A stretch of 64,000 bases of DNA from Magnetococcales bacterium (GTDB taxonomy: Bacteria > Pseudomonadota > Magnetococcia > Magnetococcales > Magnetaquicoccaceae), in contig JAANAU010000004.1 in NCBI GenBank assembly GCA_011089965.1, positions 1 to 64,000 of the forward strand, written 5' to 3'. The notes beneath the pieces are model-generated. The model saw nothing but the letters and a program-made list of their open reading frames with translations. It did no database searches and was not told the DNA's origin. The position numbers and the translations under genes were made by a program. This document shows positions 48,218 through 56,768 of this stretch, in pieces (position 1 is the first letter of the stretch; every line of letters starts with the position of its first letter).

Positions 48218-48891
48218 TCGAACTGACCGGTGTGAGTAAAATTTTCAACGAGGGTCAACCGAACGCCTTCCCCGCCGTGGATGGTATTGACCTGCTCCTG
48301 CCATCCGGGGAGGTGACCCTGTTCACCGGTCCTTCGGGGTCGGGCAAAACCACGCTGCTGACCTTGATCGGCTGTCTGGCCAAACCCAGCATGGGACGGA
48401 TCCGCATCGATGGTCAGGCGGTTTCCGGATTGCCGGAGCGTTTTCTGACCGCATTGCGCCGTACCACGTTCGGTTTTGTATTTCAGAAATTCAATCTGAT
48501 TCACGGTCTGAGCGTGCTGGAAAACGTCATGCTGCCCGCTGCCCCCCTGGGTCTGCCCCGGCAACAGGTGATGCGGACCGCCATGGAAATCCTGGAAAAA
48601 CTCGACCTGACACGCAAAGCCCATGCCCGGGTGGAGTGGCTTTCAGGAGGAGAGGCGCAACGGACGGCCATGGCCCGCGCCCTGATCAACCGCCCGCGTG
48701 TGGTGATCGCCGACGAACCCACGGCCAATCTCGATTCGCGGCTGGGCAGCGCCTTTCTCCAGATCATCGCAGACCTGCGTCATGACGGACACACGGTATT
48801 GATTTCAAGTCATGACCCTTTGGTGTTGCATGCACCGGTTGTGGAACGGGTGGTGACAATGCGCGATGGTCGCATCGTGGAGAGGGGCTGA
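48214..48891 (+). CDS. ABC transporter ATP-binding protein (MacB/LolD-like)
   Basis: 225 aa, complete: Walker A GPSGSGKTT, Q-loop VFQKFNLIHGLSVLENV, signature WLSGGEAQR, Walker B VVIADEPTANLDS, H-loop ISSHDP. The type fits LolD/MacB/FtsE. It partners the permease just upstream and is directly followed by the next gene without a gap. Confidence 0.93.
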   Translation: MIELTGVSKIFNEGQPNAFPAVDGIDLLLPSGEVTLFTGPSGSGKTTLLTLIGCLAKPSMGRIRIDGQAVSGLPERFLTALRRTTFGFVFQKFNLIHGLSVLENVMLPAAPLGLPRQQVMRTAMEILEKLDLTRKAHARVEWLSGGEAQRTAMARALINRPRVVIADEPTANLDSRLGSAFLQIIADLRHDGHTVLISSHDPLVLHAPVVERVVTMRDGRIVERG

Positions 48892-49890
48892 ATGATCTTC
48901 CAACCTGCGATTCTCGCCCTGCTGTTTGCCGATCTGGTGGCAATCGCGCTGCTCGCCTGGACCGTAATACTGGCCTATCGGGTGGTGCGTCATTGGGATC
49001 TCAATCTGGGATCGGCCCGGCAGTTGCGTCTGGAGAGAGAGACGGTGCTGGCAACGACTCTGGTCCTGTTTGCCTGTCTGACCCAGGCATTGGCGTTATT
49101 GCTGTTCGTGCATACGGCCAACGCCTTGTCGGAGCTGTTCACCGGGGCCATGTGCGCCGTGGGCACGCTCAACGCCGCACCCGGAGGCAACGATGCCCTG
49201 CTGCTGCGCATGGGATTGTTCTTCTTTGCCGCCTCCTGGCTGGTGGTGCATCACCTGGATCAGCAGTGTCCGGATTACCCTTTGACCCGTGGCAAATTCG
49301 GCCTGCTGTTGGGACTGCTGCCCTTGTCCATGCTGACCGCCTGGTGGCAGGGCCGCTATTTTCTCGGACTGAAAAGCGATGTCATCACCTCCTGTTGCGG
49401 CGGACTGTTCGATGCGCGGAGCATGACTGTGGTTGCCGAATGGAGTGGCTGGCCGGTCCGGTCTGCCATGTGGGCCGTCGCCATCTCCTGGTTGGCCGTG
49501 ATCATCACAACGGCCCGAGTGGCCATCAGCGGACGCGGTGCCCGTCTGTCGGCCCTGCTGGCCGGAGTCAATCTGCCAATCGCCCTGGCCGGGGTGATCT
49601 CGTTCGTCTCCTCTTATGTCTACGAACATCCCAATCACCATTGCCCATTCTGTCTGTTTAAAACAGAATATCACGGCATCGGCTATGCGCTCTATGTGCC
49701 GTTGTTCCTGGCCACGGCTTTGTCACTGGGATTGGGGGTGGCTGCGCACCTGAGTGGTGTGGGCGCCATTCCTGGACCAGCCCTGCCTGTAGCCCGCCGC
49801 ATGGCCAATACGGTCATCGGGCTGCAAGGGTGGCTGGCCGTGTTGATCCTTGGGGTGATTTCCGGTTCTCATCTGCGTTTGATGGAGTGA
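48892..49890 (+). CDS. Polytopic membrane protein with Cys/His motifs
   Basis: 332 aa with about eight membrane helices. Between helices are conserved-looking metal- or thiol-type motifs: HHLDQQCPDYP, SCCGGLFD and HPNHHCPFCLFK. No family I can name. The clustered Cys and His on loops, and the genes for a TlpA-like thioredoxin, P1B-ATPase and NosL proteins around it, suggest a membrane copper-binding or redox protein. Start directly abuts the ATPase stop. Confidence 0.75.
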   Translation: MIFQPAILALLFADLVAIALLAWTVILAYRVVRHWDLNLGSARQLRLERETVLATTLVLFACLTQALALLLFVHTANALSELFTGAMCAVGTLNAAPGGNDALLLRMGLFFFAASWLVVHHLDQQCPDYPLTRGKFGLLLGLLPLSMLTAWWQGRYFLGLKSDVITSCCGGLFDARSMTVVAEWSGWPVRSAMWAVAISWLAVIITTARVAISGRGARLSALLAGVNLPIALAGVISFVSSYVYEHPNHHCPFCLFKTEYHGIGYALYVPLFLATALSLGLGVAAHLSGVGAIPGPALPVARRMANTVIGLQGWLAVLILGVISGSHLRLME

Positions 49891-49893
49891 TGC

Positions 49894-50412
49894 ATGCTGG
49901 CAAAATGGCAATTGGCCGTGGTGGTGATGGTGGTACTCCTGATGGCCGGGCTGATGGGTGCGTGCGACAAAGCACCGGTGCTGGCCAAAGGGGATCCGGC
50001 ACCCCCGTTTGCACTGGAAGATCTGCGTGGTGCCACGCGACCGTTTCCGGAAAGGTTTGCCGGTCAACCCGTCGTGATCCGCTTCTGGGCCGACTGGTGT
50101 CCGGCCTGCCGGTCGGACATGAAGGTGCTGGATCAACACTATCGTCAACGCCAGGAGCAAGGACTTAAAGTGCTGGCAGTCAATGTGGGTCAGGATCGGG
50201 CCACGGCGCAACGCTTTACCGATGAATATCAACTGACCTTCGACGTATTGCTGGACCGATCCTCCGAAATCGCCCGACGCTACGGAGTGAATGCCTTGCC
50301 CATGACCTATCTGATCGCTCCGGATGGCAAAATAATTAATAAAATCATCGGAGAGACCGATACCGCCACCCTCACCAACCAACTGAACCGGCTGATGGGA
50401 GGAAACCGGTGA
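49894..50412 (+). CDS. TlpA/ResA-like periplasmic thioredoxin (probable lipoprotein)
   Basis: 172 aa. The N-terminal signal ends in a lipobox-like MGAC, suggesting a lipoprotein. The thioredoxin domain has FWADWCPACRSDM (active CPAC) and the cis-Pro region NALPMTYLI. TlpA/ResA/Sco-type proteins reduce Cys in copper sites or cytochrome c apoproteins; the operon points to copper. It overlaps the next gene by four bases. Confidence 0.9.
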   Translation: MLAKWQLAVVVMVVLLMAGLMGACDKAPVLAKGDPAPPFALEDLRGATRPFPERFAGQPVVIRFWADWCPACRSDMKVLDQHYRQRQEQGLKVLAVNVGQDRATAQRFTDEYQLTFDVLLDRSSEIARRYGVNALPMTYLIAPDGKIINKIIGETDTATLTNQLNRLMGGNR

Positions 50413-50612
50413 TGCCACCCGCATCCAATGTCTGTCATTTGTGTGGCTTGCCCTTGCCCGGCAACCCGACCGCCGTACACACAAACGATGGGATGCTCTT
50501 GAGATTTTGCTGTGACAGTTGCCGCCAGATCCATCACATGCTCCATCCCGGGACACCCTCTGGCGGACGCGGCATGGATCCGACCCACCGGTCTGATCTG
50601 GAATTTTCATGA
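50409..50612 (+). CDS. Stand-alone Cys-rich metal-binding protein (CcoI-N-like)
   Basis: 67 aa. CHLCGLPLPG at the start and FCCDSCRQIHHML further on match the pattern of the metal-binding domain found at the N-terminus of CcoI/FixI copper ATPases (CxxCGxPxP, FCCxGC). Here it is a separate protein, with the second motif FCCDSC. It may load the P1B-ATPase encoded three genes downstream or sense metal. It overlaps the TlpA-like gene by four bases. Confidence 0.75.
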   Translation: MMPPASNVCHLCGLPLPGNPTAVHTNDGMLLRFCCDSCRQIHHMLHPGTPSGGRGMDPTHRSDLEFS

Positions 50613-50648
50613 ATCAAACACAACCACCCTTTCAATCAAGGAACCCGC

Positions 50649-50885
50649 ATGGCCATCAACCCTTCGTTCTTTCGTCATCCTGTCGTCATGTTCGCGCTGG
50701 GTGCCGCCACCGGCATCATGGCCTACAAATACCGCAAGGAGATCATGGAAGCTGTTTCACGCGCCAGCGATGCCAGCCGTGATTTCATGTTGCATCAAAA
50801 AGAGTCGCTCAACGATCTTCTGGAGGAGGCGCGTGCCGCTGAAGCCCAAGGTGGTGGCCACGCAGCACCCCGCCACGATTCATGA
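50649..50885 (+). CDS. Small membrane-anchored protein next to the P1B-ATPase (YtxH/DUF5132-like)
   Basis: 78 aa with one hydrophobic helix (about 11-27) then a charged amphipathic tail (YRKEIMEAVSRASDASRDF). Short proteins of this shape (YtxH- or DUF5132-like) are found beside heavy-metal ATPases in other bacteria; this assignment is by pattern only. It overlaps the next gene by four bases (ATGA). Confidence 0.65.
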   Translation: MAINPSFFRHPVVMFALGAATGIMAYKYRKEIMEAVSRASDASRDFMLHQKESLNDLLEEARAAEAQGGGHAAPRHDS

Positions 50886-51514
50886 ACGATCCGACGACCC
50901 TGTTCACCCAGGTCGTGGTGCGCTATCGGGGTGAGGGCCTGTTGCGTCTGGAACTGCCCTCTTCCCTGCGCCATCCTGCGGTGGGACGCTATTTGACAGC
51001 TGCCCTGCACAACGGTTTCGGCGTGCGCCGCGTGGGTTTTGAGGTGGAAAGCGGACGGCTGGCCATCCACTATGAACCCACCATGACCGATGACCGGCGC
51101 ATGGCCCAACACCTGGCGCAACTTCTGATTCAACTTCAATCCCCGGCGACCCGGATCCCCCCCAAACCCGCCTCCCCAACGCTCAAGGAGCGCCTGCTCG
51201 CGGTTCCGGCCCTGCGCTCCATGATGCGCCGCGTGCCGATATGGCGCGCCCAGGCGCTGATCATGAAACAGATCATCGGACAACAGATGGAAAACCGTCC
51301 GGCCCTGCAAATCTTCGGCAAGAAACCCGAAACCGCTGTCATCAATTTCATCAACGAAATGGTGACTTTTTACCTGATCCGCACCCATTGGGACCGGATC
51401 ACCCGGGTCTGGTTGCGGGATCCCCTCGGTCATTACAAAGAGTGGCTGACGTTATGCTATCTGGTCTTCCTGCTGGTGCGTTCCCGACGGAGAGAGGATG
51501 ATGACAACGCCTGA
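50882..51514 (+). CDS. HMA-like domain protein with C-terminal hydrophobic segment
   Basis: 210 aa. The first 85 residues form an HMA-like ferredoxin fold without the CxxC motif, similar to the N-terminal part of the ATPase encoded next (shared pattern: R-L-R-L...HPAV...VRRV-FEVESGRLAIHYEP). A middle basic region and a C-terminal hydrophobic stretch (about 182-198) follow. Such HMA_2-type domains accompany P1B-ATPases. It overlaps the ATPase gene by 17 nt. Confidence 0.7.
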   Translation: MNDPTTLFTQVVVRYRGEGLLRLELPSSLRHPAVGRYLTAALHNGFGVRRVGFEVESGRLAIHYEPTMTDDRRMAQHLAQLLIQLQSPATRIPPKPASPTLKERLLAVPALRSMMRRVPIWRAQALIMKQIIGQQMENRPALQIFGKKPETAVINFINEMVTFYLIRTHWDRITRVWLRDPLGHYKEWLTLCYLVFLLVRSRRREDDDNA

Positions 51515-53981
51515 CACCCGGTTTCACGTGGTGCATCGGCTGCACCGCCGGATCCGGGTGGTGATTCCCGGCTTGCAACGCGATGCCGAGCGGTGCGCGC
51601 TGGTCGCCGTATTGCTGAACAAGCACCCCGCCGTACGCAAAGTCCGGGTCGAAGCGCGCATCGGTTCTCTGGCCATCCATTTTGATCCGGAGTCGATGCC
51701 CCCAGACCTCCTGCTCGCACTGCTCGACAGAATGCTGACCTCGGTCCTGGCCGCCCAAAACCCATCCACATCCTGTGCCGATCCATCCGCACCCGCAGAG
51801 CTGGAGACAACCGGCATGGGAACAACCCTCGCAGTCGAAGGGATGAGTTGCGCGTCATGCGCCATGCTGATCGAAATGCGTTTGCGTCGCCATCCGGGCG
51901 TGACCCGGGCCAAGGTCCATTTCACCTCCGGGATGCTGGAGGTGGCTGGACGCATGGAACGCCGCGAGGTCGTACAGGTGGTGGGGGCATTGGGATATGT
52001 GGTGCGTCCCCTGGATACCCTGGCCCAGCGCCGCCTGGTGATTGAACGGGAGCGGCAGTTGCTGGCCCAGGCACGACGGCGTCTGTGGCTGGCCGCAGGC
52101 TTGACCCTGCCCGTGATGATCCTGGGCATGCTCATGCCCCGGTCGTGGATCTGGAAGAGCCTGGAATTTTTGTTGACAACCCCGGTCGTCTTCGGGACCG
52201 GAGCACCGATCTTCCAAAGAGCCTGGCGGCTGGCACGTCACGGCAGCGCCAACATGGACACCCTGATCGCCATCGGAGCCGGAGCCGCCTACACCTACTC
52301 CGTACCGGTCTGGTTGCGCGGTGGGCACCATCTCTATTTCGAGGCCGCAGCCAGCATCATCACCTTTGTGTTGTTGGGACGCTATCTGGAAGAGAAGGCC
52401 AAAGGCAAAGCCGGAGACGCCATTCGTCAATTGATGGATCTCCAACCCGAGACCGCCACCCGGATCCTGGCCAATGGTCACGAGGAGATCGTGCCGATTG
52501 ATGCCTTGCAGGTCGGCGAACGGATTTTGATCCGGCCCGGCGAACGCATTGCCGCAGACGGGGTGGTGGTGGCGGGAACTTCTGCCGTGGATGAATCCCT
52601 GCTGACCGGCGAAAGCCTGCCAGTCAACAAATCCCGGGATGACAAGGTTGTGGCCGGATGCATCAATGGTGCCGGAGCATTACGGGTGGAGGTGCGTGCT
52701 GTCGGCACGGAAACGGTCCTGGCCGGCATCATCCATCTGGTGGAACAGGCACAAAACAGCCGGTTGCCGGTGCAAAAGCTGGTGGATCAGGTGTCGGCCC
52801 GCTTTGTGCCGGGTGTCCTGATCCTGGCTGGCATGACCGCCTTGTATTGGTTGGGCCGTGGTCGGCCACTCGGCGTGGCGCTGACCAATGCGGTCTCGGT
52901 GCTGTTGATCGCCTGCCCCTGCGCCCTGGGACTGGCCACGCCAACGGCGATCATGGCCGGAACCGGACATGCGGCACGCCGGGGCATCTATATTCGCGGC
53001 GGGGAGAGCCTGGAGATTGCCTCCCGCTTGCAGGTGGTCATTCTCGACAAAACCGGCACTCTGACCGCAGGTCATCCCCATGTGGTCGATTTTCACAACG
53101 TCTCCTCCCTGCCGAAACGAGAGATCCTGGCCCTGGCGGGCAGTGCGGAACAGCCATCCGAACACTTCCTCGGACGGGCGGTGGTCAACCATGTGCGCGC
53201 AGCCCGAATCAAAATTGCGCCGTGCGACGGATTTCAGGTCCATCCGGGCCAGGGAGTGGAAGCGCAGGTGGCCGGTCGTTCCGTGTTGATCGGCACAGCG
53301 GCCTGGTTGACAGAGCGCCAGATCGATCCTCAACCTGTGCTGGACTCTGCCGCACGGTGGGCAGACCAGGGAATGACCCCGCTCTTGATGGCCATTGACG
53401 GTCAGGCGAGCGCGGTCTTTGCCGTGGCTGATCCGATACGCAGCGATGCCCGTTTGGCTGTCAAACGGTTGCAGCAGATGGGATTGCGGGTGGTGATGGT
53501 GACCGGCGATCTGCGCGCCACCGCGCAACATGTCGCAACCAGCGTGGGCATCCGGGATGTTCTGGCCGAAGCGCGTCCGCATCACAAAGTGGCGGTGGTA
53601 CACCAGCTCAAGGCCAAAGGGTGGCGCGTGGCCATGGTCGGGGATGGCATCAACGATGCCCCAGCTCTGGCCGCTGCGGATGTGGGATTCGCCATGGGCA
53701 GCGGGGCAGATATCGCCATGGAGAGTGCAGGCATGACCCTGGTGGGCGGAGAGCTGCTCAAACTGCCCGAGGCGATTCTGTTGAGTCGTCGCACCCTCTC
53801 TGTGATCCGACAAAATCTCTTCTGGGCGTTGATCTACAACCTGGTGGCCATTCCCGAGGCTGCCCGGGGACGGCTCAACCCGATGATCGCCTCGGCAGCC
53901 ATGGCCATGAGTTCGGTATCGGTCGTCTTGAGCGCCCTGCGCCTGCAACATGTCCCACCGGAAGGAACCAAACATGACTGA
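51498..53981 (+). CDS. Copper-type P1B-ATPase
   Basis: 827 aa. An HMA-like domain without CxxC (about 1-85) and a true HMA (GMSCASCAMLIE) lead into the core. Motifs: TGE in LLTGESLPVNK, CPC in LIACPCALGLATPT, phosphorylation site ILDKTGTLTAG, hinge VGDGINDAPAL, and the last helices with YNLVAIPEAA and MAMSSVSVVLSALRL, typical of Cu+ ATPases. The SEHPLG motif reads SEHFLG, so the usual Pro is Phe. Start ATG at 51498 (or 51501). It should export Cu+ to the periplasm for detoxification or for loading copper enzymes. Confidence 0.93.
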   Translation: MMTTPDTRFHVVHRLHRRIRVVIPGLQRDAERCALVAVLLNKHPAVRKVRVEARIGSLAIHFDPESMPPDLLLALLDRMLTSVLAAQNPSTSCADPSAPAELETTGMGTTLAVEGMSCASCAMLIEMRLRRHPGVTRAKVHFTSGMLEVAGRMERREVVQVVGALGYVVRPLDTLAQRRLVIERERQLLAQARRRLWLAAGLTLPVMILGMLMPRSWIWKSLEFLLTTPVVFGTGAPIFQRAWRLARHGSANMDTLIAIGAGAAYTYSVPVWLRGGHHLYFEAAASIITFVLLGRYLEEKAKGKAGDAIRQLMDLQPETATRILANGHEEIVPIDALQVGERILIRPGERIAADGVVVAGTSAVDESLLTGESLPVNKSRDDKVVAGCINGAGALRVEVRAVGTETVLAGIIHLVEQAQNSRLPVQKLVDQVSARFVPGVLILAGMTALYWLGRGRPLGVALTNAVSVLLIACPCALGLATPTAIMAGTGHAARRGIYIRGGESLEIASRLQVVILDKTGTLTAGHPHVVDFHNVSSLPKREILALAGSAEQPSEHFLGRAVVNHVRAARIKIAPCDGFQVHPGQGVEAQVAGRSVLIGTAAWLTERQIDPQPVLDSAARWADQGMTPLLMAIDGQASAVFAVADPIRSDARLAVKRLQQMGLRVVMVTGDLRATAQHVATSVGIRDVLAEARPHHKVAVVHQLKAKGWRVAMVGDGINDAPALAAADVGFAMGSGADIAMESAGMTLVGGELLKLPEAILLSRRTLSVIRQNLFWALIYNLVAIPEAARGRLNPMIASAAMAMSSVSVVLSALRLQHVPPEGTKHD

Positions 53982-54657
53982 GACCCTCTTCATGGCCTTT
54001 CTGGCCGGATTGCTGGGGAGCGGCCACTGTCTGGGCATGTGCGGCAGTCTGGTATCGGCCTTTTTCGTGCGCTTTGTACCGCCCCACGCCCGGTTGGGGG
54101 CCATGGTGGCCTATCACGGGGGACGGGTGGCCATCTACACCCTGGTTGGCCTGTTGGCAGGGGCCTTGGGCATGGCTTTGACCTCCACGGGTCTGATCGG
54201 CAAGGTGCAAGGGGTGTTGCAGATCGTTGTCGGGGTGATCGTGATCGCTCTGGGTCTGGATCTGCTCGGTGTGAGCTGGTTTCGGATCCGCTACGACTTC
54301 TGGCCGATCAACCGTCTGCAACGGTTTTTCATACGCGCCGGGGAGAACGGGCCTGTCCGGGGGGCATTGGTGGGCGGCATGGTCAACGGGGTGATGCCCT
54401 GTTCACTCACCCTGGCCATGGCGGTCAAGGCCACGGCCACGGAGAGTGCTTTGACAGGCGGCGCTCTGATGTTGGCCTTTGGATGCGGCACCCTGCCGGC
54501 CATGCTGTTTGTCAGCACCCTGTTCGGACGGCTGGGTGCCACGGTACGCGGTCATCTGCTCAAGGCGGCGGCAGTGGTGGTGATCATTCTGGGTGTTGGC
54601 ACTCTGATTCAAGGTATCCGTTATTTCAGCATCATGAGACATCTGGCAGACCACTAA
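53974..54657 (+). CDS. SafE/DsbD-type six-helix membrane protein
   Basis: About 227 aa, six membrane helices. GSGHCLGMCGSLVSAF near the start and NGVMPCSLTLAMAVKA later are the paired Cys motifs of the sulfite-exporter TauE/SafE/DsbD-like family (also seen near cbb3 oxidase assembly genes). It probably moves reducing equivalents or copper across the membrane. Its ATG overlaps the ATPase stop by 8 nt. Confidence 0.88.
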   Translation: MTETLFMAFLAGLLGSGHCLGMCGSLVSAFFVRFVPPHARLGAMVAYHGGRVAIYTLVGLLAGALGMALTSTGLIGKVQGVLQIVVGVIVIALGLDLLGVSWFRIRYDFWPINRLQRFFIRAGENGPVRGALVGGMVNGVMPCSLTLAMAVKATATESALTGGALMLAFGCGTLPAMLFVSTLFGRLGATVRGHLLKAAAVVVIILGVGTLIQGIRYFSIMRHLADH

Positions 54658-54675
54658 TCAAAAAATCGGGAGAAT

Positions 54676-55296
54676 ATGGAACACATGCATACCAGTCGTC
54701 GTCAATTGGTGTTGGGAATGTTGGTGGGAGGGGCATGGGCCGGAGATCTGATGCCAGAGGCCCTGGCAACCACCTGCCCGACCAATGGAACCCCTGAGCA
54801 GTTCACCCCAAAAAAACCCAAAGACCCCAACCCCCTGGAACAAGAACTGGAAAAATATCCCAACTGTCCTTATTGCGGCATGAATCGGCGGGAACACCAT
54901 GCCAGCCGCCATTTGATCCACTTCGAGGATGATCTGGTCGATGGGGTCTGTTCGCTGCATTGTGCGGCGATCAGTCTGGCAATCAACCTGGATCGTGGTC
55001 CAAAAGCCATATATGTCGCTGATTTTGGCGAAAAACAGGAACCGCGTCCCCTGGTGGGAACCGGTTCAGCGGTCTATCTTCTCGGTTCCACGATCCAGAC
55101 GGCCATGACCACACGGGGCAAACCGGGTTTTGCAGATCGGAACGTGGCTGCTGCCATGCAAACCGAAAAGGGTGGGACAGTGGTCGATTTTGAGGCCGCA
55201 CTGGTGGCAGCCTATGGGGATATGGCCAAGGACACCCTGGCCATTCGCAAACGGCGCCTGGAACGCCGCAAGAAAATGAATCAGGGTGGTGAATGA
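54676..55296 (+). CDS. NosL-like protein with Tat-type signal
   Basis: 206 aa. The start contains SRRQLVLGMLVGGAWAG, a twin-arginine-like signal. The mature part has the NosL hallmark NCPYCGMNRREHHASRH (CxxCGM), then the DLVDGVCSLHCAA region and a basic C-terminus (RKRRLERRKK). NosL proteins bind Cu(I) for N2O reductase; related ones occur elsewhere in copper-enzyme assembly. The start has GGGAG close by; ATG at 54685 is an alternative. It is followed by a second NosL-like gene overlapping by 4 nt. Confidence 0.85.
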   Translation: MEHMHTSRRQLVLGMLVGGAWAGDLMPEALATTCPTNGTPEQFTPKKPKDPNPLEQELEKYPNCPYCGMNRREHHASRHLIHFEDDLVDGVCSLHCAAISLAINLDRGPKAIYVADFGEKQEPRPLVGTGSAVYLLGSTIQTAMTTRGKPGFADRNVAAAMQTEKGGTVVDFEAALVAAYGDMAKDTLAIRKRRLERRKKMNQGGE

Positions 55297-55799
55297 TTAT
55301 ACGTGCATTCTGGCTGCTCTGGCTGATTCTGGCCCTGGAAATCTGGCCGGGGAACGCGCTGTCTGGATCGCCGCCCACCGACCAGGCCGTTCCGGCTGGT
55401 GCCAAATGTCCGGTCTGTGGCATGTTCGTCGCCAAATACCCGGAATGGGTCGCCCTGATCGTCTGGCAGAATCATGACGTGAGCCACTTTGATGGAGCCA
55501 AGGATCTGATGCGTTTTCTGCTGCATCCGGAGCGCCACCCATCTGGACAGGACCGGTCACAGATTGCCAATCTGTATGTGACGGAATACTATGGCCTGAA
55601 GCGTATTCCCGCCCGTTTGGCCTGGTATGTGACCGGATCGGATGTCCATGGTCCCATGGGACACGAATTGATCCCTTTGGCCAATGAACAGGATGCGCAG
55701 GAGTTCATGCGCGATCATGCCGGACGCACCATTCTGCGGTTTGATCAGATCACGCCGCAGATTCTCTCCACTCTGGAATCATCAGGAGCCACACCATGA
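55293..55799 (+). CDS. Second NosL-like exported protein
   Basis: 168 aa, with an N-terminal Sec-type signal (about 1-25). CPVCGMFVAKYPEW is the NosL CxxCGM motif; the rest includes HDVSHFDGAKDLMRF and YYGLKRIPARLAWYVTGSD, and HGPMGHELIP. This copy is more typical than the preceding one (54676), and the two are not close to each other. Its start overlaps the previous stop by four bases (ATGA), as does its own stop with the next start. Confidence 0.88.
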   Translation: MIIRAFWLLWLILALEIWPGNALSGSPPTDQAVPAGAKCPVCGMFVAKYPEWVALIVWQNHDVSHFDGAKDLMRFLLHPERHPSGQDRSQIANLYVTEYYGLKRIPARLAWYVTGSDVHGPMGHELIPLANEQDAQEFMRDHAGRTILRFDQITPQILSTLESSGATP

Positions 55800-56068
55800 C
55801 AACCCAGTCACTGATTCCACGGCATCACCCGGCAGTTCGGGAACGGCATCAACAACGACAAATGGCCAAGGTGGGCATGGGTGCTGCCATGGTCACGCTG
55901 GTATGCACGGGTCTGGTGGGTGGACGCACCTTGAAACAGGTTCATCTGGTGGCCGGAATGGCCTTGTTGGGGTTCACCTTCTGGCATTGGCAGCTCAATC
56001 AACCGGTCCCACGACTCACTTCCCGCCACACCCCGGAAGAGATGGACGATGATCGAAAACCTCAATGA
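55796..56068 (+). CDS. Small membrane protein, last gene of the copper-type operon
   Basis: 90 aa with two hydrophobic helices (about 27-45, 50-67) and HxxxxxHW residues (KQVHLVAGM; FWHWQLN). The start overlaps the upstream stop (ATGA). No family recognised. The His and Trp pattern resembles small haem or metal membrane subunits but proves nothing. No terminator is visible before the convergent gene 36 bp away. Confidence 0.65.
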   Translation: MTTQSLIPRHHPAVRERHQQRQMAKVGMGAAMVTLVCTGLVGGRTLKQVHLVAGMALLGFTFWHWQLNQPVPRLTSRHTPEEMDDDRKPQ

Positions 56069-56104
56069 CCATCCAGCGTTGACTGCACCTCTCGAACATG
56101 CATC

Positions 56105-56650
56105 TCACCCCTCCTGGATCTCTCCCTCGATCCATCCCCCATCCGCTTCCTGGTGTCCCTCACCATCCATGACTTTGAACAGCAAACCATAGGAGACGCG
56201 CCAACGCATCCCTTCGCGGGTGACAATGGAAACCGTTTTCTGGTTGAGTTGGCGGATGATTCCATACTGCTCCCGGTTTTGACGATCATGGAAGCCGATG
56301 GAGTCACCAATCCTCAATTGATTCTTGTCCAGGCGATTCTGTCCCTGATGTGGATGGATATCCGTATCCACACCGGCCAGATTCACGGCATGAAGGGGGA
56401 CGTTCCATCGCTGCCCATCCGTCTTGTCCAACACCAGTACGTTGGTGCGCTGAACGTCGATCACCTCAGCAACAGACTGTCGGTTCTTTCGACCGTTGAA
56501 GTAAGAGATCACCATCCCTGGGTGCAGATGCCGTTTGACTTGCGCCAGGCGCTCCGGTTGATCCAACATACCCTCGATACCAACCTTCAATCGATACAGA
56601 TCGAACAGGGTGGCACCTTGCAATTCCTGAAGTATTGCCGAATAATCCAT
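56105..56650 (-). CDS. Hypothetical protein (181 aa)
   Basis: No recognised family. An N-terminal helix (SAILQELQGATLFDLYRLKVGIEGM) is followed by two or three small beta-rich units of related look (GMVISYFNGRKNRQ; DSIGFHDRQNREQYG; KTVSIVTREGMRWRV), perhaps repeats of an SH3-like fold with an RW ending. No signal or membrane segment. It converges on the copper-type operon and lies 118 bp downstream of the 73-aa gene. Confidence 0.7.
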   Translation of the reverse strand: MDYSAILQELQGATLFDLYRLKVGIEGMLDQPERLAQVKRHLHPGMVISYFNGRKNRQSVAEVIDVQRTNVLVLDKTDGQRWNVPLHAVNLAGVDTDIHPHQGQNRLDKNQLRIGDSIGFHDRQNREQYGIIRQLNQKTVSIVTREGMRWRVSYGLLFKVMDGEGHQEADGGWIEGEIQEG

Positions 56651-56768
56651 GCTCTACGCTCTTTTCATACCCATCTTTGACCGGATCCACCCAGGAGCCG
56701 GGGGGGGGATGGTTTGGAGAGGTGCTGACTCCGCTCTTTCCCCGACTCCTGTGCCCCCATCCCGGGGT

